Positions 8,256 through 15,951 of a stretch of 34,939 nucleotides of DNA are shown here, piece after piece (the first letter of the stretch is position 1; each line of letters starts with the position of its first letter). The position numbers and the translations under genes were made by a program. The stretch is from an uncultured Lachnospiraceae bacterium (GTDB lineage Bacteria; Bacillota; Clostridia; Lachnospirales; Lachnospiraceae): the NCBI GenBank assembly GCA_947367855.1, contig CANBFE010000036.1:1-34939 (forward strand). Direction: 5' to 3'. Under the pieces are notes generated by a model. That model was not told the DNA's origin. It made no database searches and saw only the letters and a list, made by a program, of their open reading frames with translations.

Positions 8256-9515
8256 ATGAAAAAATCAGTCTATGGAATCAACAGAATTTTGTTCTGGGCG
8301 CTTTCCGGCATCTGCTGTGTTTTGCTGGGGACTGCGCTCTGCGGGGAAGCGGGGACGGGAACAGTGTCCGCGTCTTCTGCTGCCGTAACTTCTGACAGCA
8401 TCAAGGAGAAGGAAGGGCAGATCGCCGAGAAAAGGAAAGAGAAGGAAAACCTGAAAGAGGGGCTCAGCGATTTAAAGGATATCAAGAAGAATCTGGAAGC
8501 GCAGAAGGAAGATCTGAAAAGATATGTGGAGGCGCTGGACAGTTCCCTGAAGGAGATTGAGGAAAGAATTGCCGATCTGAAGCATCAGATCAAAGTAAAG
8601 GAAGAGGAGATTGTCCGGACAGAGACAGAGCTGAAGGCGGCAGAAGAGAGGGAGGAGGCCCAGAAGGTTTCCATGGGGGTACATATCCGCCTGGTATACG
8701 AAACGGGTACTCCCAGTTTGGTGGATATGCTGCTGCAGTCCGAAAGTTTTGGGAATTTTCTGAATAAGATAGACTATGTGGAAAAAATGGCTGCCTATGA
8801 CCAGCAGCTGTGGCAGGATTACAAGGCGGCCCGGGAATATGTCCAGCTGTGCAGGGATGAACTGGAACTGGAAAAGGAAATCCTGGATGAGACAAAGGAA
8901 AGCGTGGAGATCGAGCAGAGGAACCTGGAAGAGCTGATCGAGCAGAAGCGCAGCGACATTATCAGCTACGAGACGGATATCCGCAATAAGGAGAAGGCCA
9001 TCCAGGAATATGAGCAGGAGATCAGGGCCCAGGAGGAAGAGATAAGGCTTCTGGAGGCCACTGTGGCAGAGGAGCGGAAGAAGCTGCTTGCCGAGAGCAA
9101 GAAGCCTCCCAGTTATGACGGAGGAAAATTTAAGTTTCCGCTGGCAAGCTATACCCGGGTGTCTGATGATTACGGGTACAGAATACATCCAACCTTGGGG
9201 GTGGAGCAGTTCCACAATGGAGTAGATTTTGCGGCGCCAAAGGGAACTGCCATTTATGCCGCTTATGGAGGGGAAGTGGTAGCAGCTTCCTATAGCGCTA
9301 CCATGGGGAACTATGTTATGATAGATCATGGAGACGGACTGTACACGATTTACATGCATGCGTCGGCGCTGTATGTGAAGAGCGGGGATGCGGTGGCAAA
9401 GGGTGACACCATAGCGGCTGTGGGAAGTACAGGACGCTCTACCGGAAACCATCTTCATTTCAGTGTGAGGTTAAACGGTTCCTATGTGTCGCCCTGGGGG
9501 TATCTCAGCCAGTAG
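8256..9515 (+). CDS. PcsB/EnvC-like coiled-coil M23 murein hydrolase
   Basis: The 419-residue product is exported: residues 1-40 form a signal peptide (ILFWALSGICCVLLG core). Residues about 46-283 are almost pure Glu/Lys/Leu coiled coil. The C-terminus is an M23 peptidase domain with H320xxxD324 (HNGVDFAA), His368 and H399-L-H401-F. The zinc ligands are intact, so it may be catalytic itself, unlike EnvC, which only activates amidases. Streptococcal PcsB pairs the same coiled coil with a CHAP domain; this M23 version is the usual clostridial form. Its position right after ftsEX indicates that FtsEX controls it at the septum. AGGAG lies 4 bases before the ATG. Confidence 0.9.
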   Translation: MKKSVYGINRILFWALSGICCVLLGTALCGEAGTGTVSASSAAVTSDSIKEKEGQIAEKRKEKENLKEGLSDLKDIKKNLEAQKEDLKRYVEALDSSLKEIEERIADLKHQIKVKEEEIVRTETELKAAEEREEAQKVSMGVHIRLVYETGTPSLVDMLLQSESFGNFLNKIDYVEKMAAYDQQLWQDYKAAREYVQLCRDELELEKEILDETKESVEIEQRNLEELIEQKRSDIISYETDIRNKEKAIQEYEQEIRAQEEEIRLLEATVAEERKKLLAESKKPPSYDGGKFKFPLASYTRVSDDYGYRIHPTLGVEQFHNGVDFAAPKGTAIYAAYGGEVVAASYSATMGNYVMIDHGDGLYTIYMHASALYVKSGDAVAKGDTIAAVGSTGRSTGNHLHFSVRLNGSYVSPWGYLSQ

Positions 9516-9585
9516 CGGGGAATGCCGGAATGTTGGGGGACGCAGGTGTGTGTAAGGAGACGAAAACGGGACAGGAGGAGCAAGT

Positions 9586-10956
9586 ATGGACGAAAACGGA
9601 GCTTATTTTGACAATATTTCAGGCTCAGGATCGGAGAAACAGGGCAGTCAGCAGGGAGAATTCCGGCTGACGCAGACAGGGACTGCCGGTGTGCCGCAAA
9701 GTCCTTCCAGAGCGGAGAAGGGCAGTGGAAAGGGGCTGTTCCTGGTAGGGCTTATCACGGGAATTGCAGGCGCGCTGTTGGTTTTGGCAATCTGCTATCT
9801 GGGAATTAACATCCAGAGCATAGTGGAATCTTCCCAAAAGGAAACGGAACTGGGATTTGAGCTGGATGAGAATTCTGCCCTGAATCTGGACACTCTGAGC
9901 AAGGTTCAGATGCTGGAGCAGACCATTGACGATTATTTTTATCTGTGGGATGTGGAGGATGAGGATATCCGGGATGGCATATACAGGGGAATCCTGTCGT
10001 CGCTGGGGGATCCCTATTCCGAGTATTATACTGCGGAAGAGCTGGCTGCCCTGATGGAACAGACGGAAGGCATATATTTCGGGATCGGGGCGTATATCGG
10101 CCTGGATGAGGCTACCACCCTTCCGAAGATCAGCGGAATTATAGCCGGAGCCCCTTCTGAGGAAGCAGATCTGCGGGCAAATGATTTGATCTATGAAGTG
10201 GACGGAGTATCCACCTATGGCATGAGTCTGACGGAAGTGGTTTCCCTGATCAAGGGTGAGGAGGGGACGGAAGTGCTTCTCACCATTATACGGGAAGGAG
10301 AGTCGGATTACCTGGAGGTCAGTGTCAGCCGTCGGCAGGTGGAGACACCCACCGTGCAGTACAAAAAGATGGAGGACGGAATGGCCTATATCCAGCTGAC
10401 GGAATTTGATGAAGTTTCCATCAGTCAGTTTGACAAAGCCCTTTCCGATGCCAGGGCGGACGGAATGGAAGGGCTGATCCTGGATCTCAGGGCAAATCCC
10501 GGCGGAAGTCTCAATGCCGTTGTGGAAATGGCCAGAATGATTCTTCCCGAGGGCATGGTGGTATACACGGAAGACAAGAACGGAAAAAGATCCGAATACA
10601 CCTGTGACGGCAGCCGGGAACTGGATGTGCCCCTGGTAGTTATGATAGATATGAACTCGGCCAGCGCATCAGAGATCATGGCGGGCGCCATCAAGGATTA
10701 CGGAATTGGCACTCTGGTAGGAACCACCACCTTTGGCAAGGGCATTGTGCAGCAGATCATTCCTTTCCGGGACGGTTCGGCAATCAAGCTTACAATCAGC
10801 GCATATTACACGCCAAAGGGCAATAATATACATGGCATCGGCATTGAGCCGGATGTGGTGTGTGAGTTTGACGGCAAGGCCTACTATGGCAGTGAGGATC
10901 GTCCGGATAATCAATTGGAGAAAGCAAAGGAAGTGCTGCGGGATAAGATGAAGTGA
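9586..10956 (+). CDS. S41 C-terminal processing peptidase (CtpA/CtpB-like)
   Basis: The 456-residue protein has a cytoplasmic tail of about 50 residues, one membrane helix (about 51-75), a PDZ domain (about 160-245) and an S41 protease core. The catalytic set is complete: Ser360 in NSASASEI, Lys385 in TTFGKG and Gln389 four residues later, spaced as in the Ser-Lys-Gln triad of Bacillus CtpB. It therefore sits on the outer membrane face and trims protein C-termini. Targets are unknown, but it directly follows the FtsEX-M23 genes and could control hydrolase turnover. GGAGGAG lies 7-8 bases before the ATG. A small unknown gene follows. Confidence 0.92.
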   Translation: MDENGAYFDNISGSGSEKQGSQQGEFRLTQTGTAGVPQSPSRAEKGSGKGLFLVGLITGIAGALLVLAICYLGINIQSIVESSQKETELGFELDENSALNLDTLSKVQMLEQTIDDYFYLWDVEDEDIRDGIYRGILSSLGDPYSEYYTAEELAALMEQTEGIYFGIGAYIGLDEATTLPKISGIIAGAPSEEADLRANDLIYEVDGVSTYGMSLTEVVSLIKGEEGTEVLLTIIREGESDYLEVSVSRRQVETPTVQYKKMEDGMAYIQLTEFDEVSISQFDKALSDARADGMEGLILDLRANPGGSLNAVVEMARMILPEGMVVYTEDKNGKRSEYTCDGSRELDVPLVVMIDMNSASASEIMAGAIKDYGIGTLVGTTTFGKGIVQQIIPFRDGSAIKLTISAYYTPKGNNIHGIGIEPDVVCEFDGKAYYGSEDRPDNQLEKAKEVLRDKMK

Positions 10957-10989
10957 GGTATATGCAGTATATTGGAAGGGGGAGGAGTC

Positions 10990-11247
10990 ATGCCGCTATT
11001 TTGGAAAAAAGCAAATGCTGCCAGACAGCTGGATGAGAAGCTGGAACGGATCAGGATGAATTTCGAGAATAATTATAAAGATGCGGCACAGCTGAACCTG
11101 AGGGAGTTCGAGACGCTCCTCTCCGAATTGGAGAGGGACGGGCGGCTGTCGGAAACGCAGAAAGTGCATTACAAAAGGCAGCTGGCTGATTTTCAGGCGC
11201 GGATGCAGAATTTTACCCATAAGGACCAGAAACCCACCTGGGTTTAA
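10990..11247 (+). CDS. Small hydrophilic protein of unknown function
   Basis: I do not recognise this 85-residue protein. It begins MPLFWKKANAARQLDEKLER and is helical and charged with no membrane segment or Cys motif. Heptad-like spacing (LREFETLLSELERDGRL) suggests a coiled coil. The ATG at 10990 has GGAGGAG 4 bases upstream. The in-frame TTG at 10972 lies inside the sequence before the ribosome site and is less likely. It starts 33 bases after ctp and probably belongs to that transcript. The 3' end faces the XRE gene, 44 bases away. Confidence 0.7.
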   Translation: MPLFWKKANAARQLDEKLERIRMNFENNYKDAAQLNLREFETLLSELERDGRLSETQKVHYKRQLADFQARMQNFTHKDQKPTWV

Positions 11248-11291
11248 CCGTCTGCCCTGTCCTCAGCCATGTGGTGCATCAATCCTCTGTT

Positions 11292-11729
11292 TTATTCCTC
11301 CGGAACCCCCAGCAGTCCAAGCCTCTGCTCAAACAACAGGTTGTTAACCTCATCAATGGGTTTTCCCCGCTGCAGGGCAAAGAGGATGACTGCATCCCGC
11401 CTTTTTCTGGCGTACAATCCCATATTTCCTGATATTTTCAGCAGTGTCTGGGCTTCGTCCTCAGAGAGGCCCAGGCCAAAGGCAAGGGCAATGACCTTAT
11501 CCCGGGAGGGGGACTTCTCCCCGGAGAAAATCTGATACACATAGGCCCGGCTTAACTGGGAGCCGCGCACTACATCCGCCTTGCTGAGTCCCTTGTCTGA
11601 CAGGAGCTGGTTCAGGTATTCCGTAAGAAGCGGCAGAACCAGATCCTTTTTATTGTTTTTGATAAAATCCCGGATGTCTGTGGCCGCCTTGATCTCATGT
11701 CTTAGCTGTTCGGTAGTTTTTGGCTGCAT
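11292..11729 (-). CDS. XRE-family helix-turn-helix regulator
   Basis: This 145-residue protein has a central XRE helix-turn-helix: LLSDKGLSKADVVRGSQLSR then AYVYQIFSGEKSPSRDKV, followed by the GLGLSEDEAQTLL segment often found in Firmicute XRE proteins. A charged helical part lies at the N-terminus. I start it at ATG 11729 (MQPKTTEQ) rather than at 11795, because the minus-strand promoter lies at 11767-11795, so the longer reading would start at the -35 element. AAGGAAA lies about 10 bases before ATG 11729. It is divergent from the kinase gene at 11853 and probably controls it and itself. Confidence 0.85.
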   Translation of the reverse strand: MQPKTTEQLRHEIKAATDIRDFIKNNKKDLVLPLLTEYLNQLLSDKGLSKADVVRGSQLSRAYVYQIFSGEKSPSRDKVIALAFGLGLSEDEAQTLLKISGNMGLYARKRRDAVILFALQRGKPIDEVNNLLFEQRLGLLGVPEE

Positions 11730-11730
11730 A

Positions 11731-11760
11731 TTGTTATTTCCTTGGTCTGTATGATATAAT
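11731..11760 (+). promoter_or_regulatory. Plus-strand sigma-A promoter for the kinase gene
   Basis: TTGTTA (11731-11736), an 18-base spacer and TATAAT (11755-11760). Start would be near 11767, giving a leader of about 86 bases before the ATG at 11853. Confidence 0.6.
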
Positions 11761-11766
11761 AGCCTC

Positions 11767-11795
11767 ATTATAGCAGATGAATGGCAGCGTAACAA
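11767..11795 (-). promoter_or_regulatory. Minus-strand sigma-A promoter for the XRE gene
   Basis: On the minus strand, TTGTTA (11795-11790), a 17-base spacer and TATAAT (11772-11767). Start would be near 11760, about 31 bases before the ATG at 11729. The two promoters face one another, and their -10 boxes are 6 bases apart. Confidence 0.65.
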
Positions 11796-11852
11796 CCGGG
11801 AAATCAGTATTTTGGATGGAACATACAGGAATTTTTGAGGAGAAAAGGGACC

Positions 11853-13325
11853 ATGGAATACGAAGAATTAAGGCTGTTGAAGAAGAGTGAAAAAAGCACG
11901 GTGCATCTGGTGCGTGAAAAGGGAGGTACGGGGCTCTATATCCGGAAGAAACTGGCAGGACAGCATCCTGTTTATCAGATGCTGAAGGAATATTCCCATC
12001 CCTGTCTGCCGAAGCTGCGGGAGGTTACTGTCTCGGATGAAGACACTGTTGTGATAGAGGAGTACATAGAGGAGCAGATATCCGGCAGGGAGAATTTGTC
12101 AGGGAAGCAGTTTCGGAAAATTGTCAGGGAGCTGTGCTCCGTACTGGAGTTTCTGCATGGGAAGGGTATCATCCACCGGGACATCAAACCGTCCAATCTT
12201 ATCCTTACAGAGGACTGTCATGTGTATCTCATTGATTTTGATGCAGCCCGGATGCCCAGGGAAGGGGCGGAACAGGATACCAGGCTTTTGGGTACCAGGG
12301 GCTTTGCGCCGCCGGAGCAGTATGGCTTCTCCCAGACAGATGAGAGGGCTGATATCTATTCCCTGGGGGTAACTCTGGAGAAGCTTCTGGGGGATGGCAT
12401 CAGGAAGCCCCGTTATCTGAGAATTTTACGTAAATGCCAAAATCTGGATCCGGAAAAGCGCTATCAGTCTGTGGCGGAGGTAAGACGGGCTTTTTTTCCG
12501 GAGGAAAGAAAGGGGCTGTGGGGAGCGGCGGCATTGGTTCTGGCGGCGCTGCTGGGAATGGGCACTGTGGGTTTTTCTGCCCTGAATTCAAATGTGGGGA
12601 CTGAACTCACGGTTCTGGAGACGCCGGGAAATCCGCATTGGGACAGGGAGACAGGAATTGTGTCCTGGAACAATGTGCTGGAGTCAGGTGTGGCAGACGA
12701 AGTTCAGTTTCGGCTGCGATTGTACCGGAGGGATACGGCGTCTGCCCCGGATGTGGAAGACGTCGACTGGTATGAGGAGGAGCTTGTAAGGATCGGCGGT
12801 TCAAGCAGGGACATGGAAACCATTATATGGAATGTTGTGCCGAAGCTTAAGAACAACGGTTTTTACTATTTCACCGTGGCAGCTGTGGGAGACGGTCTCC
12901 GGTATACGGACAGTCCCTATGTGGTGTCGGATGTGTTTGAATATACGGGGGAGGAAGCTCCGCTGCTGAAATCGCCCACGGGACTTGCGTGGAGACTGTT
13001 TGAAAGCGACGATACCAGATACTACTGCGCCACATGGGATAATCTTGACGATTATGAGGATGATGATTTCTTTAACGTGACATTCTATGATGAGACGGAT
13101 ACATATGTGATGAACAATACCTGGTCAAAGGAAGCGATTATAAGGTTTGGAAAGGGGGGAATAACGATTCCCACGGAATTCCTGATAAGCGGGACGGGCA
13201 AAGCCTACCGCTTCACTGTCCAGGTGTATTCCTCCAGGCCGAATGAGTACCGGTCCAGTCCCATGCCGGACCCTGTGCCGGAAGAATATTTCAGCCCCTG
13301 GCTTACCTTTGGTCCAAAGGAGTAG
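11853..13325 (+). CDS. Membrane Ser/Thr protein kinase-like protein with extracellular domain
   Basis: This 490-residue protein has an N-terminal Hanks-type kinase domain (about 1-215), one membrane helix (about 224-246) and an extracellular part to the C-terminus. Visible motifs are the candidate Lys32/33 (LYIRKKL), HRDIKPSN with Asp110, Lys112 and Asn115, DFD with Asp128, and GTRGFAPPEQYG at the activation segment. The DFG glycine is replaced by Asp130, and the glycine-rich loop is weak (KSEKSTVHLVREKGG). The outer part resembles fibronectin-like beta repeats (WDRETGIVSWNNV, then DEVQFRLRLYRRD). No PASTA repeats are present. ATG 11853 was chosen over the in-frame TTG 11835; AGGAG and AAGGG lie upstream. 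It is divergent from an XRE regulator. Confidence 0.85.
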   Translation: MEYEELRLLKKSEKSTVHLVREKGGTGLYIRKKLAGQHPVYQMLKEYSHPCLPKLREVTVSDEDTVVIEEYIEEQISGRENLSGKQFRKIVRELCSVLEFLHGKGIIHRDIKPSNLILTEDCHVYLIDFDAARMPREGAEQDTRLLGTRGFAPPEQYGFSQTDERADIYSLGVTLEKLLGDGIRKPRYLRILRKCQNLDPEKRYQSVAEVRRAFFPEERKGLWGAAALVLAALLGMGTVGFSALNSNVGTELTVLETPGNPHWDRETGIVSWNNVLESGVADEVQFRLRLYRRDTASAPDVEDVDWYEEELVRIGGSSRDMETIIWNVVPKLKNNGFYYFTVAAVGDGLRYTDSPYVVSDVFEYTGEEAPLLKSPTGLAWRLFESDDTRYYCATWDNLDDYEDDDFFNVTFYDETDTYVMNNTWSKEAIIRFGKGGITIPTEFLISGTGKAYRFTVQVYSSRPNEYRSSPMPDPVPEEYFSPWLTFGPKE

Positions 13326-13355
13326 GCCAGGGACGGAAAATATCTGTCTGCAGTT

Positions 13356-14084
13356 CTAAAATGCCGTGTATTTCCGGTAATCCTTAAAAATCAGATGCCT
13401 GGGCGCCTGGTCCTCTTCAATTTCCGGAATCCGCTTTCCGCTTCCGTGGAAGCGGTTGTCAATGTTGTCGTCATTGCAGGCGGATACTTCAAACAGCATC
13501 ACCGGCCCGGTGCCGGGGACGCCCTGCCACATGTGGTACTGTCCCGGCATCAGGGTAATGCTCTGGCCGGGCTTCAGGAGAACCTGTCCGCCTGCCGGAA
13601 CCGTCATGGGGCAGCCGTCCAGGGTAACGGTCACAGGCGTGTCAGCGAATTCTCCCGGCTTTCCTCTTGCTGCCCCTTCCCTGTCCCTGAAATCGTCGGC
13701 TGTGCTGTTGTACAGGGTCAGAGTCAGGTCGCCTCCGCCCCGGTTGATGATGTCCTCCATCTTGCTCCAATGGTAATGAAAGGGAAGAATCTGACCGTCC
13801 CCCACCAGGAGCAGCTTTTCCGCGTATGGTTTGGGATAGCGGTCCTTGTGATGGAAATTTCCGTTGCGGAAGGTAAAGACCGTAAGGCCTGTTTTCTCAA
13901 AGTCGCCGCTGCCGAAATCCGTTACATCCCATCCCAGCATATTGTCTGTAAGTTCCCGGTTTTCCGCCCCGAGCCCGCGCCAGTGGTCCGGGGTCCAGTA
14001 GGCAAAGGGCGAGAGCGGCAGGGAACGGCTTTCTGCAAAGCGGATCGCGTTGTCAATAATCTGGTTGATTTCTGAACGTTTCAT
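13356..14084 (-). CDS. D-lyxose/D-mannose-type ketol isomerase (cupin)
   Basis: This 242-residue protein fits the D-lyxose ketol-isomerase family (PF07385), cupin metalloenzymes that interconvert D-lyxose/D-xylulose and also D-mannose/D-fructose. The metal site is clear: HYHWSKMED with His103, His105 and Glu110, and His184 in MPGQYHMWQG. The family end signature EVSACNDDNIDNRF is complete. A strong GGAGGAGAT lies before the ATG. It is the last gene of the minus-strand operon, 19 bases after the second permease gene. In a sialic-acid-type operon a ManNAc-processing enzyme would be expected instead, which makes its substrate a question: mannose is a possible one (see findings). Confidence 0.88.
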   Translation of the reverse strand: MKRSEINQIIDNAIRFAESRSLPLSPFAYWTPDHWRGLGAENRELTDNMLGWDVTDFGSGDFEKTGLTVFTFRNGNFHHKDRYPKPYAEKLLLVGDGQILPFHYHWSKMEDIINRGGGDLTLTLYNSTADDFRDREGAARGKPGEFADTPVTVTLDGCPMTVPAGGQVLLKPGQSITLMPGQYHMWQGVPGTGPVMLFEVSACNDDNIDNRFHGSGKRIPEIEEDQAPRHLIFKDYRKYTAF

Positions 14085-14103
14085 ATAAAGATCTCCTCCA
14101 ATC

Positions 14104-14991
14104 TTACCCTTTTACCGATCCCACCATGACACCCTTCACGAAATATTTCTGGATAAAGGGATAGACCACCAGTATGGGAAGTGTGGTAACCACGATGGTG
14201 GCTGCCCGCACGGACTGGGAGGGCGGCAGTACATCCAGTGAGTTATAGGCATCCGCCCCCAGATCACCTATACTGGAAACGGATGTGATAATATTGCGCA
14301 GAATATTCTGCATGGGCAGCAGGGCGGTTTTGTTGATGTAGAGCATGGCGTCAAACCAGGAATTCCAGTGGCTTACCGCGTAGAAGAGCCCGATAGTGGC
14401 GATGGAGGCCTTGGAAAGGGGCAGCACCACCCTGAACAGAATCTGCACGTCATTTGCTCCGTCGATTACTGCCGCCTCTTCGAGGCTCTTTGGAATAGCG
14501 TAGAAAAAGTTACGCATAATCAGCAGGTTCCAGGTGTTCACCATACAGGGCAGAACCATGGACCAACGGGAATCCATCAGTCCCAGACCCTTCACCACGA
14601 TAAAGGTGGGAATCATCCCGCCGGAGAACAGCATGGTGAAGAAGACAAATCCGGTGAGAGCGGTCCGGCCCTTCAGCTGCGGCCTGGAGAGCCCGTATCC
14701 CAGGCCGATCGTCACGGCCAGGCTGAGAAAGGTTCCCGTTATCACCCGGAACAAAGTGTTTTTATAGGCCCGGATAATATTTTTTCCACTGGCGATCAGC
14801 ATCTCATAGGCTGTAAAGTCAAATTTTTCCGGAATGACAATGAAGCTTCCTCTTCTGGCAATCTCAGCTTCGCTGATGAAGGATGTCATTACCACAGTAA
14901 ATACGGGAACCAGGATGAGAACCATGAAAATGCACATGATGATGACATCCACTGCCTGAAATATGTTTTCTCCCGATAGTCTTTTTTTCAT
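14104..14991 (-). CDS. Carbohydrate ABC transporter permease (LplC/YtcP-like)
   Basis: The 295-residue protein is an inner-membrane permease of the CUT1 superfamily, Lpl/Ytc group. It has about six hydrophobic segments starting with AVDVIIMCIFMVLILVPVFT. The cytoplasmic EAA loop reads LEEAAVIDGANDVQILFRVV, with the Gly that docks to the ATPase. It pairs with the permease encoded before it and the lipoprotein further upstream. The start overlaps the stop of that gene as TAATG. No ATPase gene is in the operon. In Firmicutes this transporter class usually borrows a shared MsmX-type ATPase encoded elsewhere. Confidence 0.92.
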   Translation of the reverse strand: MKKRLSGENIFQAVDVIIMCIFMVLILVPVFTVVMTSFISEAEIARRGSFIVIPEKFDFTAYEMLIASGKNIIRAYKNTLFRVITGTFLSLAVTIGLGYGLSRPQLKGRTALTGFVFFTMLFSGGMIPTFIVVKGLGLMDSRWSMVLPCMVNTWNLLIMRNFFYAIPKSLEEAAVIDGANDVQILFRVVLPLSKASIATIGLFYAVSHWNSWFDAMLYINKTALLPMQNILRNIITSVSSIGDLGADAYNSLDVLPPSQSVRAATIVVTTLPILVVYPFIQKYFVKGVMVGSVKG

Positions 14992-15932
14992 TACCAGATG
15001 CCCTCCTGTCCCATTTTCTTGGTGATGTGGTTCGTCCCCATGACCAGGATTAAGGAGATAATGGAGATGAACAGATTGACGGCTGACGCAAAGGAATAGT
15101 TCTGGTTGAGCACGCCCTCCCTGTAGACATAGGTGCTGATGATGTCCGCTGTGGAATAGGTCTGGGGAGAATACAGAAGCAGCACCTTCTCATAGCCCAT
15201 ATTCAGTATGTTGCCCACCTTTAAGATCAGCATGATGGTCACCACGGGCATGATGCCGGGAAGGGTGATGCTCCACATTCTGCGCAGGATGCCTGCTCCG
15301 TCCACCATGGCGGCTTCGTAAAGCTCTCTGTCGATGCCTGTCATGGCAGCAATAAACACAATGCTTTCCCATCCTATGGTCTGCCACACCTCGGATACGG
15401 TATAAATGGTGCGGAACCATTCGGGCTGTCCCAGAAAGGGAATCGGTTCCCCGCCAAAGGCCTTTACGATGACATTCACCAGGCCGCCGTCCACGGAGGT
15501 AAGGGTCCTGATCATGCCGCAGACGATTACTGCGGACAGGAAGTGCGGCAGATAGGAAACTGTCTGGACAGTCTTCTTGAACCTTTTTCCCTTCAGCTCA
15601 TTGATGAACAGGGCCAGCACGATGGACAGAGGGAAGCTGAAGACCAGGGTATAGAGACTGAGCAGCAGCGTGTTCCGTATCAGGCGGAAGCAGTACATGG
15701 AGCCGAAAAACTTGGCGAAATGTTTCAGGCCCACCCAATCGGAGGTAAATATTCCCTCCACTCCAAAGAAGGGCTTATAGTCCTTAAAGGCAATGACAAT
15801 GCCAAACATGGGAAGATAGCGGAACAGGATGTAATAAATCAGTCCCGGAAGCATCAGGAGGTAAATAAAACGATCCCGTTTTAAATAAAAAAGAAACGAT
15901 CTCTTCTTTTTCTCTTTCAATACAGCACCCAT
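14991..15932 (-). CDS. Carbohydrate ABC transporter permease (LplB/YteP-like)
   Basis: This 313-residue membrane protein is the first permease of the pair. It begins with a basic tail (LKEKKKRSFLFYLKRDRF), continues with about six helices, and has the EAA loop YEAAMVDGAGILRRMWSITL. The YILFRYLPMFGIVIAFKDY stretch is typical of the LplB/YteP group. AAAGG lies 4 bases before the ATG at 15932. Nineteen bases separate it from the lipoprotein gene, and its stop overlaps the start of the second permease gene. The sugar transported is inferred from the neighbours (sialidase and aldolase) and not from this protein. Confidence 0.92.
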   Translation of the reverse strand: MGAVLKEKKKRSFLFYLKRDRFIYLLMLPGLIYYILFRYLPMFGIVIAFKDYKPFFGVEGIFTSDWVGLKHFAKFFGSMYCFRLIRNTLLLSLYTLVFSFPLSIVLALFINELKGKRFKKTVQTVSYLPHFLSAVIVCGMIRTLTSVDGGLVNVIVKAFGGEPIPFLGQPEWFRTIYTVSEVWQTIGWESIVFIAAMTGIDRELYEAAMVDGAGILRRMWSITLPGIMPVVTIMLILKVGNILNMGYEKVLLLYSPQTYSTADIISTYVYREGVLNQNYSFASAVNLFISIISLILVMGTNHITKKMGQEGIW

Positions 15933-15951
15933 ACCTTTCTTGCAGTAGATA

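Noticed and set aside
5442..9458. Long antisense frames at 5442-6605 and 8472-9458
   Set aside because: They overlap well-supported CdaR-type and M23 genes, have no family motifs and no ribosome site. They are shadows caused by codon bias.
11730..11795. Longer N-terminus for the XRE gene starting at 11795
   Set aside because: The start would lie on the -35 element of its own promoter. ATG 11729 has a ribosome site and fits the family.
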